Below are positions 7,182 through 14,017 of a stretch of DNA of 15,943 nucleotides, piece by piece; positions within the stretch are counted from its first letter, which is position 1; each line of letters begins with the position of its first letter. Where the stretch lies: positions 35,634 to 51,576 of the forward strand of contig DIME01000154.1 in the NCBI GenBank assembly GCA_002425405.1, in the 5' to 3' direction. The stretch comes from Candidatus Accumulibacter vicinus (GTDB lineage: Bacteria > Pseudomonadota > Gammaproteobacteria > Burkholderiales > Rhodocyclaceae). The notes under the pieces are model-generated. The model had not been told where the DNA came from. It did no database searches and saw nothing but the letters and a program-made list of their open reading frames with translations. The position numbers and the translations under genes are program-made.

Positions 7182-7195
7182 AGTGGCGCGCCACT
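7182..7195. promoter_or_regulatory. 14-bp perfect palindrome AGTGGCGCGCCACT
   Basis: The palindrome lies about 45 bp upstream of the putative -24 element, a usual distance for an enhancer-binding activator. Alternatively, on the plus strand it fills the gap between TTGACG (7176-7181) and TAAAAT (7197-7202), but that 15-bp spacer is short for sigma-70, and no plus-strand gene follows. Confidence 0.4.
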
Positions 7196-7202
7196 GTAAA
7201 AT

Positions 7203-7403
7203 TTTCCGACAAAGACAGGATTGAAAAGCCCGATCGTGGCCGCTGGCGCCAGAGGTGATCGCGTTGTTTCTTCTCGGCACAAGCGGTACTGATAGGCGCG
7301 CTGCACGGTCGCTCTTCGGGTCAGCCTGTGACATGCCCTAATGACCGGTTCGTAAGCGAAGTGTTTCGGCGGTCAGCGCGCCGTTCCCCCGCCGGTCAGT
7401 CCT
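7203..7403. other. Gap without a supported gene
   Basis: No ORF with a ribosome binding site or recognisable product was found between the palindrome and the chimeric ORF. Short open runs exist on both strands but none resembles a known family. With 6878-7202 it forms a 526-bp gene-free stretch, whose left part is the PEP-CTERM leader. Confidence 0.4.
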
Positions 7404-8108
7404 TCAGCGCTTCGCTACCCAGAGCAGCAGGGCATCCATGGCCGGTTTGCCGAGCCGGGCTTTCGGGTCGTTGAGCAGGCAGACGACGAAAGTGAAACGG
7501 GGGGGATCGCCGTGGTGCAGACTGCCGTCTCCGATCAGCAGCCGCTGTTCGATCAGAAGCGGGTCCGTGGCCCCCGCCACGGCCCGCGCAAGGGTTCGGC
7601 GCGGGCGATCGCCAATCAGCTTGTCGTCGCTCATGCCACGGTCGGTGAGGGTCACCGCCCCCCAGGCGCGCACCCGCAGGCGGGTACCGAAGGGTAGGCG
7701 TGGTCCAAGCACCAGCGCGTCGAGCAGATCGCCCTCGAGACCGAGGAAGTTGGGGACGGAGCCGTAGTTGAAGGGGCAGGGCAGAGGCGAAACGAAATCG
7801 ACACGCCCCGTGGCGCCGCGCTTGAGGAAACTGCCGCGCGGCACCTCGATCACCACCTCAAGCATTAGCCGCAACCGGTGGCTGGCCGCCCGGGATGACC
7901 ACACGGCGCGGTTGAGGAGCCGATGAAAGGCCTGGAATTGCCGCTCTTCGGACAATCCCATCGCCCGCAGCACGGCACCGACCGTTCGCCGTCCGGTGGC
8001 CAGGATCGCCCCCGCAAGCCACACCGGCACCCTGCGCCAGACGCGATTGGAAAACAAACAGGCAAAGACCCTAATGAATTTCGTGAACTCGGCGGGCAAG
8101 GTCGGCAT
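7404..8108 (-). pseudogene. Chimeric ORF: IS701-type transposase N-terminus fused to truncated pyrophosphatase
   Basis: Residues 1-83 (8108-7860), from MPTLPAEFTKFIRVFACLFS through ILATGRRTVGAVLRAMGL to LNRAVWSSRAASHRL, are the N-terminus of a DDE transposase of the IS701 type. The ribosome site is AAAGAGGGGG. At 7859 the frame passes without interruption into EVVIEVPRGSFLKRGATGRV and PFNYGSVPNFLGLEGDLLDA, the body of the pyrophosphatase-like protein encoded intact at 14487-14990. After SDDKLI (7615) a 143-bp deletion relative to that copy shifts the frame, giving TDPLLIEQRLLIGDGSL and a tail FVVCLLNDPKARLGKPAMDA with no recognised family. The transposase lacks catalytic residues, and the pyrophosphatase lacks its C-terminal Tyr/Lys region. 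The ORF could be translated as 234 aa, but a working enzyme is unlikely. Confidence 0.85.
7513..7859. repeat. Pyrophosphatase duplicate, copy A (347 bp, carries a 143-bp deletion)
   Basis: Nearly identical to 14447-14936 by eye, in the same orientation. The one length difference is a deletion at 7614/7615 corresponding to 14549-14691. The right end of homology is 7859, where transposase sequence begins, and the left end is 7513. Confidence 0.9.
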
Positions 8109-8290
8109 GATCCCCCTCTTTGGCGAGAGTAAAGATCAACTGACCAGGACCGTCGGGTTCGCGTTTCATGGCCTCAAATGGAGAAAGTCGAGCTCAGCTC
8201 GGCCAGAGCCGGTACGGCCGCCAGCCGCGTTGCGGTCGACACCAGGAATGCCGGAAGATTGGCCTTTCCCGATGTTTTCATCGATGCCCT
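8109..8290. other. Short gap between the IS701 remnant and the DUF1254 gene
   Basis: No gene is supported. The right part may contain the outer end of the IS701-type element, but I could not define a terminal repeat. A short hairpin CGATG-AAAA-CATCG (minus strand, about 8270-8283) just past the DUF1254 stop lacks a T run, so it is not called as a terminator. Confidence 0.3.
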
Positions 8291-9802
8291 TCAGCTGGTC
8301 TCTTTGACTGGCGGAATTTTCCAGCTGCCGTCCAGGAGTGAAGGCGCCGTTTCCTTCGGCCAGTACAGGCGCATCATCAGGATGAACTCACCCTTGGGTG
8401 CCGGCAACCAGTTCGATTCCTTGTCCTTGCCCGGCGATTCGTTCTGGATGTAGAGATCGACCGATCCATCCTTGTTCGTTTTCAGCTTGTTGCGCTGGCT
8501 CAAGGTGTAACGGTTCAGCGGGTTGTCGACGAAGAAGTAAGCGGCGTCGTACATCGTCAGCGACCAGAAGCCATCGACGGGAGGGAGGTGGCCTTTCTCG
8601 AAGCGCATGACGTACTTCTTCTCGCCGGTGTATTTCGCGGCGACATCCGGACCGGTTGACGTCGGATAGACCGCATCCTGCGGGCGGTTGGCGCCGAGAC
8701 CAATGGCGGTGACGAGCGCACGCTGCACGTAATGGGTACCGTACTGGCCGACTTTCGTGGAGAACGCCCAGCCGTTTTCAAGCTTGAAGTCGCCCGCCAC
8801 GATGCCGGCCTTCATCCAGTCCATGATCAGGTCCTGGGCCGGCTTGGGAGCGCCGGCAAGGCCCTTGGCGACGGCGGGATCGAGCTTCGCCGCGTCGAAA
8901 TCCTGTCCGGGGACGACGCCGATCTTGGCCAGTTTGGCCACCATAGGCGCATCTTCGGCCGCTGGCGGATTGGTCTTCAGCAGTTCGGCGAAGATCTTGA
9001 AGTAGGCGGCGGCGTCGAGCGCGTCGACTTGTTCCCGCACGGCGGTCTTCATGTCCTGCGCCGGGTTGACCGTCGCGGGCGGCGGCGTGTAGGGCTTCCC
9101 GTAGGCCGACAGCGGCACGACCGAGATCTTGTCCTGCAAGGCATGCACTTCCTTGTAGTCCGCCGGGGTACCGCTGCCGTAGATGCGCCCGAGAATCCAT
9201 ACGATGCCCGTCGGCGCCTTGTACTCCGTGACGCCGGCGGGCAGTTCGCCGGTCCAGCCCGGTCCGGTGATGGCGTAGGTTTGCGCCTTCGTGCCGGTCG
9301 TCCGCTTGCCCGGAACCTGGAACACGTTGGTCCAGCCGTCCAGCATCGGGAAGAGGAAATAGCGCCCTTTCATGTCCGGGATGCTCAGGATCCAAGGTTC
9401 CTTGGAGACGTCGATCCAGGTCGTCGTGTAAAGCGTGTCGGCATTCGGCGCGGTGACGTCCCGGTAGGAGGCATCCGGATAGCTGCGCTTTCGGATGAAC
9501 TGCCCCATCGGTGCGTGGTTATCTTCCGGCGCGGCGACGTTGGTCATCACTCGGCGCGTCATCTCCATGGTGACGAGCGGGTAGGCGTAGACGTAGCTCT
9601 CGATGGCGATGGCTCGCGCTTCGGCCTCCTGTGCGGCCGCCTTGACAGCCGCTTCAGCCGCTTTCGCCTCGGCCTCGGCCTTCGCCTTGGCTTCCATGGC
9701 TACCCGGTCGACCTGGGTCTCCGCTTCCTTGCTGCACGCGCCGAGCAGCGCGACGGTGAGCGCAGCGATCCCGGCTGCGGCAAATCGGATACGAGACGTC
9801 AT
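8291..9802 (-). CDS. DUF1254/DUF1214 lipoprotein
   Basis: A predicted 503-aa lipoprotein of unknown biochemical role. I choose the ATG at 9802 over the one at 9835 because CAGGAG stands 7 nt upstream and a signal peptide follows at once: basic MTSRIRF, a hydrophobic core, then lipobox LLGAC (Cys near residue 23). Next is an Ala/Glu/Lys-rich helical linker (about 28-65, repeats of AKAEAEAKAAEA), then DUF1254 (YVYAYPLVTMEMTRR, NADTLYTTTWIDVS, YFLFPMLDGWTNVF) and a C-terminal DUF1214 domain (VDGFWSLTMYDAAYFF, NRYTLSQRN, ESNWLPAP, MMRLYWPKE). The length and domain order fit the family, and it appears complete. It is transcribed alone on the minus strand and diverges from the Uma2/envelope cluster. 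Homologues often lie near other exported proteins, so a link with the cluster at 10607-14017 is possible. Confidence 0.93.
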   Translation of the reverse strand: MTSRIRFAAAGIAALTVALLGACSKEAETQVDRVAMEAKAKAEAEAKAAEAAVKAAAQEAEARAIAIESYVYAYPLVTMEMTRRVMTNVAAPEDNHAPMGQFIRKRSYPDASYRDVTAPNADTLYTTTWIDVSKEPWILSIPDMKGRYFLFPMLDGWTNVFQVPGKRTTGTKAQTYAITGPGWTGELPAGVTEYKAPTGIVWILGRIYGSGTPADYKEVHALQDKISVVPLSAYGKPYTPPPATVNPAQDMKTAVREQVDALDAAAYFKIFAELLKTNPPAAEDAPMVAKLAKIGVVPGQDFDAAKLDPAVAKGLAGAPKPAQDLIMDWMKAGIVAGDFKLENGWAFSTKVGQYGTHYVQRALVTAIGLGANRPQDAVYPTSTGPDVAAKYTGEKKYVMRFEKGHLPPVDGFWSLTMYDAAYFFVDNPLNRYTLSQRNKLKTNKDGSVDLYIQNESPGKDKESNWLPAPKGEFILMMRLYWPKETAPSLLDGSWKIPPVKETS

Positions 9803-9877
9803 CGTTTGATCTCCTGATGGAAAATGTCGGGGCAACGATTGGTACGTTGTGGGTTAGCCGCCCGCGCTGGATGCGAG

Positions 9878-9920
9878 CATGACAGGGAAAATTCTGTCAT
9901 GTTGGTAGGGGTTTTGGCAA
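9878..9920 (-). promoter_or_regulatory. Operator-like palindrome and weak sigma-70 promoter upstream of the DUF1254 gene
   Basis: CATGACAG (9878-9885) and CTGTCATG (9894-9901) form a perfect 8-bp inverted repeat with an AT-rich 8-nt centre. On the minus strand TTGCCA (9915-9920) and CAGAAT (9891-9896), 18 bp apart, could be -35 and -10 boxes, which would put the palindrome over the -10 region, where a repressor would act. The palindrome is certain; the promoter is a weak match. Confidence 0.4.
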
Positions 9921-10070
9921 TACCCGCGGCAATGCCTGGCGATCGGCGCCGATGCCGGCACCGAGGGGCGTGACGGGCAACCGAAGAATAAACTGCGGTT
10001 GGATTTCCTGCCCAAAGAATTCTTGACCGAACTTGGCGCCATCGAGCGCGATGTAACGACCTGTCGGTGA
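9920..10070 (+). other. Protein-like open stretch without a start (possible gene remnant)
   Basis: In one plus-strand frame the sequence reads DAGTEGRDGQPKNKLRLDFL and PKEFLTELGAIERDVTTCR, then TGA at 10068-10070. It has the look of a soluble protein end, but there is no ribosome site or clear start, and I do not recognise it. A 13-bp segment within it (GTTGGATTTCCTG, 9998-10010) recurs at 10158-10170. Confidence 0.25.
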
Positions 10071-10170
10071 GGAGGATCAGCAGGTTGAATCGGTCCCCAA
10101 ATAACGAATTCAAAGGTTGACGGCCATGCACCTGGCTTCATACACTGACGAGGCTCCGTTGGATTTCCTG
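9998..10170. repeat. 13-bp direct repeat GTTGGATTTCCTG
   Basis: Exact copies at 9998-10010 and 10158-10170, 160 bp apart. The second copy lies 19 bp before the Uma2 start. It may mark a small duplication or rearrangement, or be coincidental. Confidence 0.4.
10117..10146 (+). promoter_or_regulatory. Sigma-70-type promoter upstream of the Uma2 ORF
   Basis: TTGACG (10117-10122), an 18-bp spacer and TACACT (10141-10146). Transcription would begin near 10153, giving a leader of about 37 nt to the ATG at 10190. It is the best promoter found for both the Uma2 fragment and the envelope genes behind it. Confidence 0.5.
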
Positions 10171-10189
10171 TCCGCCTTCAGAAGGGATC

Positions 10190-10735
10190 ATGACGACCAT
10201 GTCCATGCCGCCAGCCGTCGAAGCCTACACGGTGCAGGATTACCTGCAATGGGAAGGTGATTGGGAGTTGATTCACGGCCAGCCGGTTGCAAGGGTCCCT
10301 TCGCCAAGCTTCGATCATCAGCAGGTAAGCGCCGCCGTATTTCGGCAACTTGACGAATCGCTCGACGCTTGCCCGCACTGCCAGGCGGTGTTTGAAGTAG
10401 ACGTGGAATTTGCGCAAGACATCGTCGTCCGACCCGACGTTCTGGTGATCCGCTACCAACCTGAAAGCGAACGGCTGACCCGCGCCCCTGATCTGATTTT
10501 TGAAGTCATCTCGCCCAAGACTAGCCGCCGGGATGAAGTGGTGAAATTCGATCTTTACCACACGGAAGGCGTGCCTCACTCCGTGCTCTTTCAGGAGTTC
10601 GCGAACATGATCAAGCACTGGATACTGGCCATACCGGTCGGCGCTTTCGCGCTGACCGCCTCGTTTCGCAGCAGACCTACGACAAGCAGGTTCAGCAAAC
10701 GCAAGATGCCGTCGCTCTCGAACAGCAGTACATGA
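10190..10735 (+). pseudogene. Uma2-family (DUF820) nuclease-fold protein, 3' truncated
   Basis: Uma2 proteins have a PD-(D/E)xK restriction-endonuclease-like fold; their role is largely unknown. The ATG at 10190 has AAGGG 5 nt upstream. The homologous part covers residues 1 to about 128: YTVQDYLQWEGDWELIHGQP, FEVDVEFAQDIVVRPDVLVI, then PDLIFEVISPKTSRRDEVVK and LYHTEGVPH. The Asp of RPD, the Glu of FEV and the following Lys, expected active-site positions, are visible. The usual last 50 or so residues are missing. From about 10575 the ORF reads into the upstream region and, in frame, into the signal peptide of the next gene (MIKHWILAIPVGAFALTA), before a random tail. So the 181-codon ORF is a fusion made by deletion and is probably not a functional nuclease. 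Confidence 0.8.
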
Positions 10736-11168
10736 CGCTGAGCCGGCAATTGCAGGCCGAGGTCACCGCCGACCAGGTACAGATCAAGCAGCTCAGCGAT
10801 CGGCTGGTAGTTACTTTCGTCGATGAGGTCCTGTTTGCCCCGGGCAGTGCCGAGCTGCACGCCAACGGCCGTTCGACCATCGGCAAGGCTGTTCCGACGT
10901 TGGCCACCTTGGGCGGTCATTGGATAAGTGTTCAGGGTTACACCGACAGCGAACCAATCGGACCAGCGCTGCGCCACCGCTACCCGACCAACTGGGACCT
11001 CTCCGCGGCACGGGCGGTAGAGGTCGTTCGCTATCTGCAATCTCAGGGTGTCGATCCGGGAAATCTGGTGGCCGCAGGCTACGGTCAGTATCAGCCCGTG
11101 GCGCCGAATGACACAGCGCAGGGACGCGCGAGGAACCGGCGATCGACATCGTCTTGCGTTCGAAATAG
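10607..11168 (+). pseudogene. OmpA-family peptidoglycan-binding lipoprotein with two single-base frameshifts
   Basis: The start at 10607 has CAGGAG 9 nt upstream. The signal peptide is MIKHWILAIPVGAFALTA. At 10661-10662 the expected lipobox Cys codon TGC reads TC, so one missing G breaks the frame precisely at the lipidation site. The next frame reads VSQQTYDKQVQQTQDAVALE (coiled-coil), then the OmpA C-terminal domain: FVDEVLFAPGSAELHANG, VQGYTDSEPIG, NWDLSAARAVEVV and AAGYGQYQPVAPNDT, including the Asp and Arg that bind peptidoglycan in the family. Near 11140 a second missing base separates GRARNRR from IDIVLRSK and the natural stop at 11166-11168. The ATG at 10732 is internal and has no ribosome site. 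The repaired protein would be about 186 aa, anchored in the outer membrane and gripping the cell wall. It is first in the envelope cluster. Confidence 0.88.
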
Positions 11169-11255
11169 TCGCGACTGTTTCGCCGTCGTTGGCCAGTCAG
11201 GCGCCGGCGAGGGCAACCACGGCAATTCTGATTTGACGAGAAAGGAGAGTTGACG

Positions 11256-12089
11256 ATGCTTCGAACGGGTGCATGGCGGGCAGTTGTCGCGGCGGGGCTG
11301 GCAATTTTGGCGGCGACGCCTGTACTGGCGCAGGAGCGAATATTTGACGGGCAGTGGCATTTCAGCGTCACCCCCTATCTGTGGTTGCCGACGATCTACG
11401 CCGATACTTCGCTCAAGGGCCCGGCCGGCATCACTTCGATCGATACCGCGATGCATTCGACCCCCAGTACGTATCTCAAGAATCTGTCGTTTGCCGCGAT
11501 GATCAGCGGTGAGGCTCGCCAGGGCAATTGGTCGGTGTTCACCGACTACATCTACCTGCGCTTCAAGGACCAGGACACGACGATCAGGGCGGTTTATGGC
11601 CCGGCAGGACGGGGCGTCGGTTTCGCTGACATGGGTAGCGAGATCGACATCACCGGTAACGTGTGGACACTGGCTGGTAGCTATACGGTCTGGCGCGAAG
11701 GCGCGAAACACATCGACGTCTTCGCCGGCACGCGCTATCTGGGAATGGACGCCGACCTTGATTGGCGTGTCGCCGGAACACGCGGCGTCTTGCCTGGCGT
11801 TCAGGGTGGCGCGTCGGGGGAATTCAGCAAGTGGGACGCCATCATCGGCGTCAAGGGCCAACTCCCGCTCAGTGGCGATGGGCGCTGGTTCATGCCGTAT
11901 TACTTCGACGTTGGCAGCGGCTCCGGCAACACGACCTGGCAGGCTCTGATCGCCGCCGGCTATCGCTTCGACTGGGGAAATGTGACGCTCTCGCTGCGCA
12001 GCCTGTCGTACGACTTCAGTGGCCGCCACAGTGAAACTGTCGATGCGCGCTTCACCGGCTTGGCGCTGGGCGCGAGCTTTCTTTTCTAG
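11256..12089 (+). CDS. Outer-membrane beta-barrel protein
   Basis: A 277-aa protein. The ATG at 11256, 8 nt after AAAGGAG, is preferred to the TTG at 11250, which is too close to the site. The signal peptide ends near VLAQ (about residue 24). The mature part has the opening typical of this barrel family (WHFSVTPYLWLPTIYADTSL, NLSFAAMISGEARQGNWSVF, DYIYLRF). It then has alternating aromatic and hydrophobic strands with short turns and a C-terminal strand ending in phenylalanine (LALGASFLF), as needed for BAM-dependent insertion. No large domain is seen outside the barrel. It lies 87 bp after the OmpA-type gene and 18 bp before the next gene, so it is probably co-transcribed. Whether it is a porin, a structural barrel or a transporter cannot be told from the sequence. 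Confidence 0.9.
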   Translation: MLRTGAWRAVVAAGLAILAATPVLAQERIFDGQWHFSVTPYLWLPTIYADTSLKGPAGITSIDTAMHSTPSTYLKNLSFAAMISGEARQGNWSVFTDYIYLRFKDQDTTIRAVYGPAGRGVGFADMGSEIDITGNVWTLAGSYTVWREGAKHIDVFAGTRYLGMDADLDWRVAGTRGVLPGVQGGASGEFSKWDAIIGVKGQLPLSGDGRWFMPYYFDVGSGSGNTTWQALIAAGYRFDWGNVTLSLRSLSYDFSGRHSETVDARFTGLALGASFLF

Positions 12090-12107
12090 GAATGGAGAAA
12101 TAGCAAA

Positions 12108-12389
12108 ATGAGGAATGCGCATTACATCCTTCTCGTCACGGCGGCTGCCGCTGGCTACTCTTGGGCGCAGCAATACCCGGTGCTCGACACGATTGCTGAA
12201 AGAGTCGTTCAGAAGTACGAGCAGTCGAGCTGCCAGCAACTCTGGGAGCAGAAATCGCAGCCGAAGCCAGCGCGCGAGCAGGAGATCGTCCAGAAACTGC
12301 GTGACGATCCGGCAATGCGTACCGAGTTCATCAACCGAGTCGCGGCACCCGTCGTCAACAAGATGTTCGAATGCGGAATGATTCCATGA
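12108..12389 (+). CDS. Small secreted protein with two cysteines
   Basis: A 93-aa protein with GGAG upstream of the ATG. The signal peptide is MRNAHYILLVTAAAAGYSWA, cleaved before QQYPV. The mature chain of about 73 aa is helical and charged (DTIAERVVQKYEQSSCQQLW, REQEIVQKLRDDPAMRTEF, NRVAAPVVNKMFECGMIP), with two cysteines, one near each end, that could form a disulfide in the periplasm. I do not recognise a named domain. Its position between the barrel and the DUF2092 gene suggests an accessory or chaperone-like role in the same assembly, which is inference. Confidence 0.82.
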   Translation: MRNAHYILLVTAAAAGYSWAQQYPVLDTIAERVVQKYEQSSCQQLWEQKSQPKPAREQEIVQKLRDDPAMRTEFINRVAAPVVNKMFECGMIP

Positions 12390-12435
12390 CCATCCGCACG
12401 CGGTCTGACCGTTTGTCATTTTCTGGAGGAAGTCG

Positions 12436-13293
12436 ATGAGTCCATTTCGCCATCGGGTCGGGCGCGCCGCGCTGCTCGTGCTAGGGATCTTCATGGCGGC
12501 AGGCGCTGCCGCGCAGTCGTCGCCGGCGGCAGCCAAGCCAGCCAAAACCGCGCCGGCCGCGAAGGCTGGCGCGCCGTTCAAACCGATTTTGGAGCCGCGC
12601 GCCATCGAGTTGCTGAAAGCGATGAGTGAGCGTTTGGCGGCAGCGCGCGCTCTGGCGTTTACTGCGCTCGTTACCTACGAACACCCGAGTCGGCTTGGCC
12701 CGGCACTGGCGTTCACGACCCTTTCAGAGGTCCTGATGCAGCGCCCGGACAAGCTGCGCGTCGTCACTCCCGGTGATGGCCCGGCGTCGGAGTTCACCTA
12801 CGACGGCAAGACGATGACCGCTTATGCGCCGGCTGAGAACATGCTGGCCGTTGCCGACGCGCCAACGACCATCGACGAGACGCTCGAGCAGGCGTTCAAC
12901 CGCGCCGCGATCTACTTTCCCTTTGCCGACGTGTTGCTCGCTGATCCGTACAAGAACATCGCCGATGGGCTGATCAGCGCCTTCTATATCGGGCAATCGA
13001 AGCTTGTCTCCGGAATTCGCACCGAGATGGTGGCGTTTGCCAATAATGAGGTTTTCGTGCAAGTGTGGATCGGTGTGGACGACAAGCTGCCGCGTCGGCT
13101 CCGCGCGGTTTACCGTCGTGATCCGCTACGTCTGCGTCACCAGCTGGATCTGACCCAGTGGCAGATCGACCCGGTCATCCCGGCGGGAGCTTTCGCCGTG
13201 GCCAGACCGGCGGGGGCCCTGGCCATTCCTTTCGACCACCCGGCGAAGCCGGCTGCGGGCCTACAGCCGCCACCCGCGGGGAAGTCACGTTGA
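12436..13293 (+). CDS. DUF2092 exported protein
   Basis: A 285-aa protein with GGAGG upstream of ATG. The signal peptide is residues 1 to about 27 (AALLVLGIFMAAGAAAQ). A low-complexity Ala/Lys/Pro linker follows (28-47). The DUF2092 domain then begins at EPRAIELLKAMSERLAAA and continues through QRPDKLRVVTPGDGPA, EFTYDGKTMTAYAPAEN, FPFADVLLADPY and RRLRAVYRRDP to WQIDPVIPAGAF. The domain resembles LolA/LolB-type lipoprotein-binding folds, so a periplasmic carrier or assembly role is plausible but unproven. The C-terminus is Pro/Ala-rich. It lies 46 bp after the small protein gene and 10 bp before the next start. It looks complete. Confidence 0.9.
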   Translation: MSPFRHRVGRAALLVLGIFMAAGAAAQSSPAAAKPAKTAPAAKAGAPFKPILEPRAIELLKAMSERLAAARALAFTALVTYEHPSRLGPALAFTTLSEVLMQRPDKLRVVTPGDGPASEFTYDGKTMTAYAPAENMLAVADAPTTIDETLEQAFNRAAIYFPFADVLLADPYKNIADGLISAFYIGQSKLVSGIRTEMVAFANNEVFVQVWIGVDDKLPRRLRAVYRRDPLRLRHQLDLTQWQIDPVIPAGAFAVARPAGALAIPFDHPAKPAAGLQPPPAGKSR

Positions 13294-13303
13294 GGAGACA
13301 GGT

Positions 13304-14017
13304 ATGAAAACGTTCTCTCTTGTTTTGGCCGGTTTGCTCGGTGGCTTGCTGGCCGCCGGTGAGGCCGCCGCTTGGGGTAGCGCCAACCGCTTTGGTGGCA
13401 GCACCGAGCACGTCGCCGGCCTAGGCACCGAGCATACCAACGCCTGGGGCGGCAGTTCGGAGCACGCCTATGGCGGCGGCAGCGAACACACGAACATGTA
13501 TGGCGGCAGTACCGCCGGGCGTTATGGGGAAGGCGCCGAACATACCAACGTGTACGGCGGTACGACCGCGGCACGTTACGGCGAAGGCGCCTACCACACG
13601 ACCCCCGCCGGGGTGACGGCCTATCGTCCACCGGTTCCGCCCGCACCAGCACCTTACTATCCTTATCATCCGCCGGCTGCCGTCCCTTACTATCCGGCTT
13701 CGGGATGCTACGGCTGCGCGGCGGCGGCGGGTGCGGTCGTCGGCGTCGCCGCCGGTGCCGCTGTCGCCTCGGCGAACACCGCTGCGGCAACCAGCAGCGC
13801 CTATTCTTCAGGCTACGCCGCCGGCAGCGCGAACACTGCCGCTTCCTATGCCCCGGCAACGCCGGCTTACGTGATCGGGAACAGCTACGCTGCGTTGCCG
13901 GCTGGCGCCACGCCTGTTCAGAAATACGGTACGACGTATTATCTGCTCGGCAACACCTGGTTCATGCCGGCGTATGGAGCGAATGGCGTGTACTACCGCG
14001 TCGTCCCGGTGCCCTGA
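13304..14017 (+). CDS. Secreted His/Gly-repeat protein
   Basis: A 237-aa protein with GAGGAG before ATG. The signal peptide is residues 1 to about 23 (MKTFSLVLAGLLGGLLAAG). Residues 24-95 hold about five degenerate copies of a unit built on GGS(T/S)EH, G(G/E)G and EHTN(A/M/V)(W/Y)GG. The conserved His and acidic residues could bind metal. A Pro/Tyr-rich linker follows (PAPAPYYPYHPPAAVPYYP), then CYGC, a glycine-zipper-like hydrophobic segment (AAAAGAVVGVAAGAAVASA) and a C-terminal module VQKYGTTYYLLGNTWFMPAY ending GVYYRVVPVP, which resembles small SH3-like tail domains. It starts 10 bp after the DUF2092 stop and is the last gene of the cluster. No intrinsic terminator is visible after it. 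The family is not recognised; surface or envelope location is likely. Confidence 0.87.
   Translation: MKTFSLVLAGLLGGLLAAGEAAAWGSANRFGGSTEHVAGLGTEHTNAWGGSSEHAYGGGSEHTNMYGGSTAGRYGEGAEHTNVYGGTTAARYGEGAYHTTPAGVTAYRPPVPPAPAPYYPYHPPAAVPYYPASGCYGCAAAAGAVVGVAAGAAVASANTAAATSSAYSSGYAAGSANTAASYAPATPAYVIGNSYAALPAGATPVQKYGTTYYLLGNTWFMPAYGANGVYYRVVPVP

Noticed and set aside
7176..7202. Plus-strand sigma-70 promoter TTGACG/TAAAAT
   Set aside because: The spacer is only 15 bp and no plus-strand gene follows. The palindrome is better explained as part of the minus-strand regulatory region.
8732..9817. Plus-strand open frame (361 codons)
   Set aside because: Antisense to the DUF1254 lipoprotein gene, which shows signal peptide, lipobox and domains on the minus strand.
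10732..11253. Independent OmpA-domain gene starting at 10732
   Set aside because: No ribosome site precedes this ATG. A signal peptide and coiled-coil join naturally upstream after one base is restored.
11091..12605. Minus-strand open frame (504 codons)
   Set aside because: Antisense to three exported-protein genes, each with a ribosome site and signal peptide on the plus strand.
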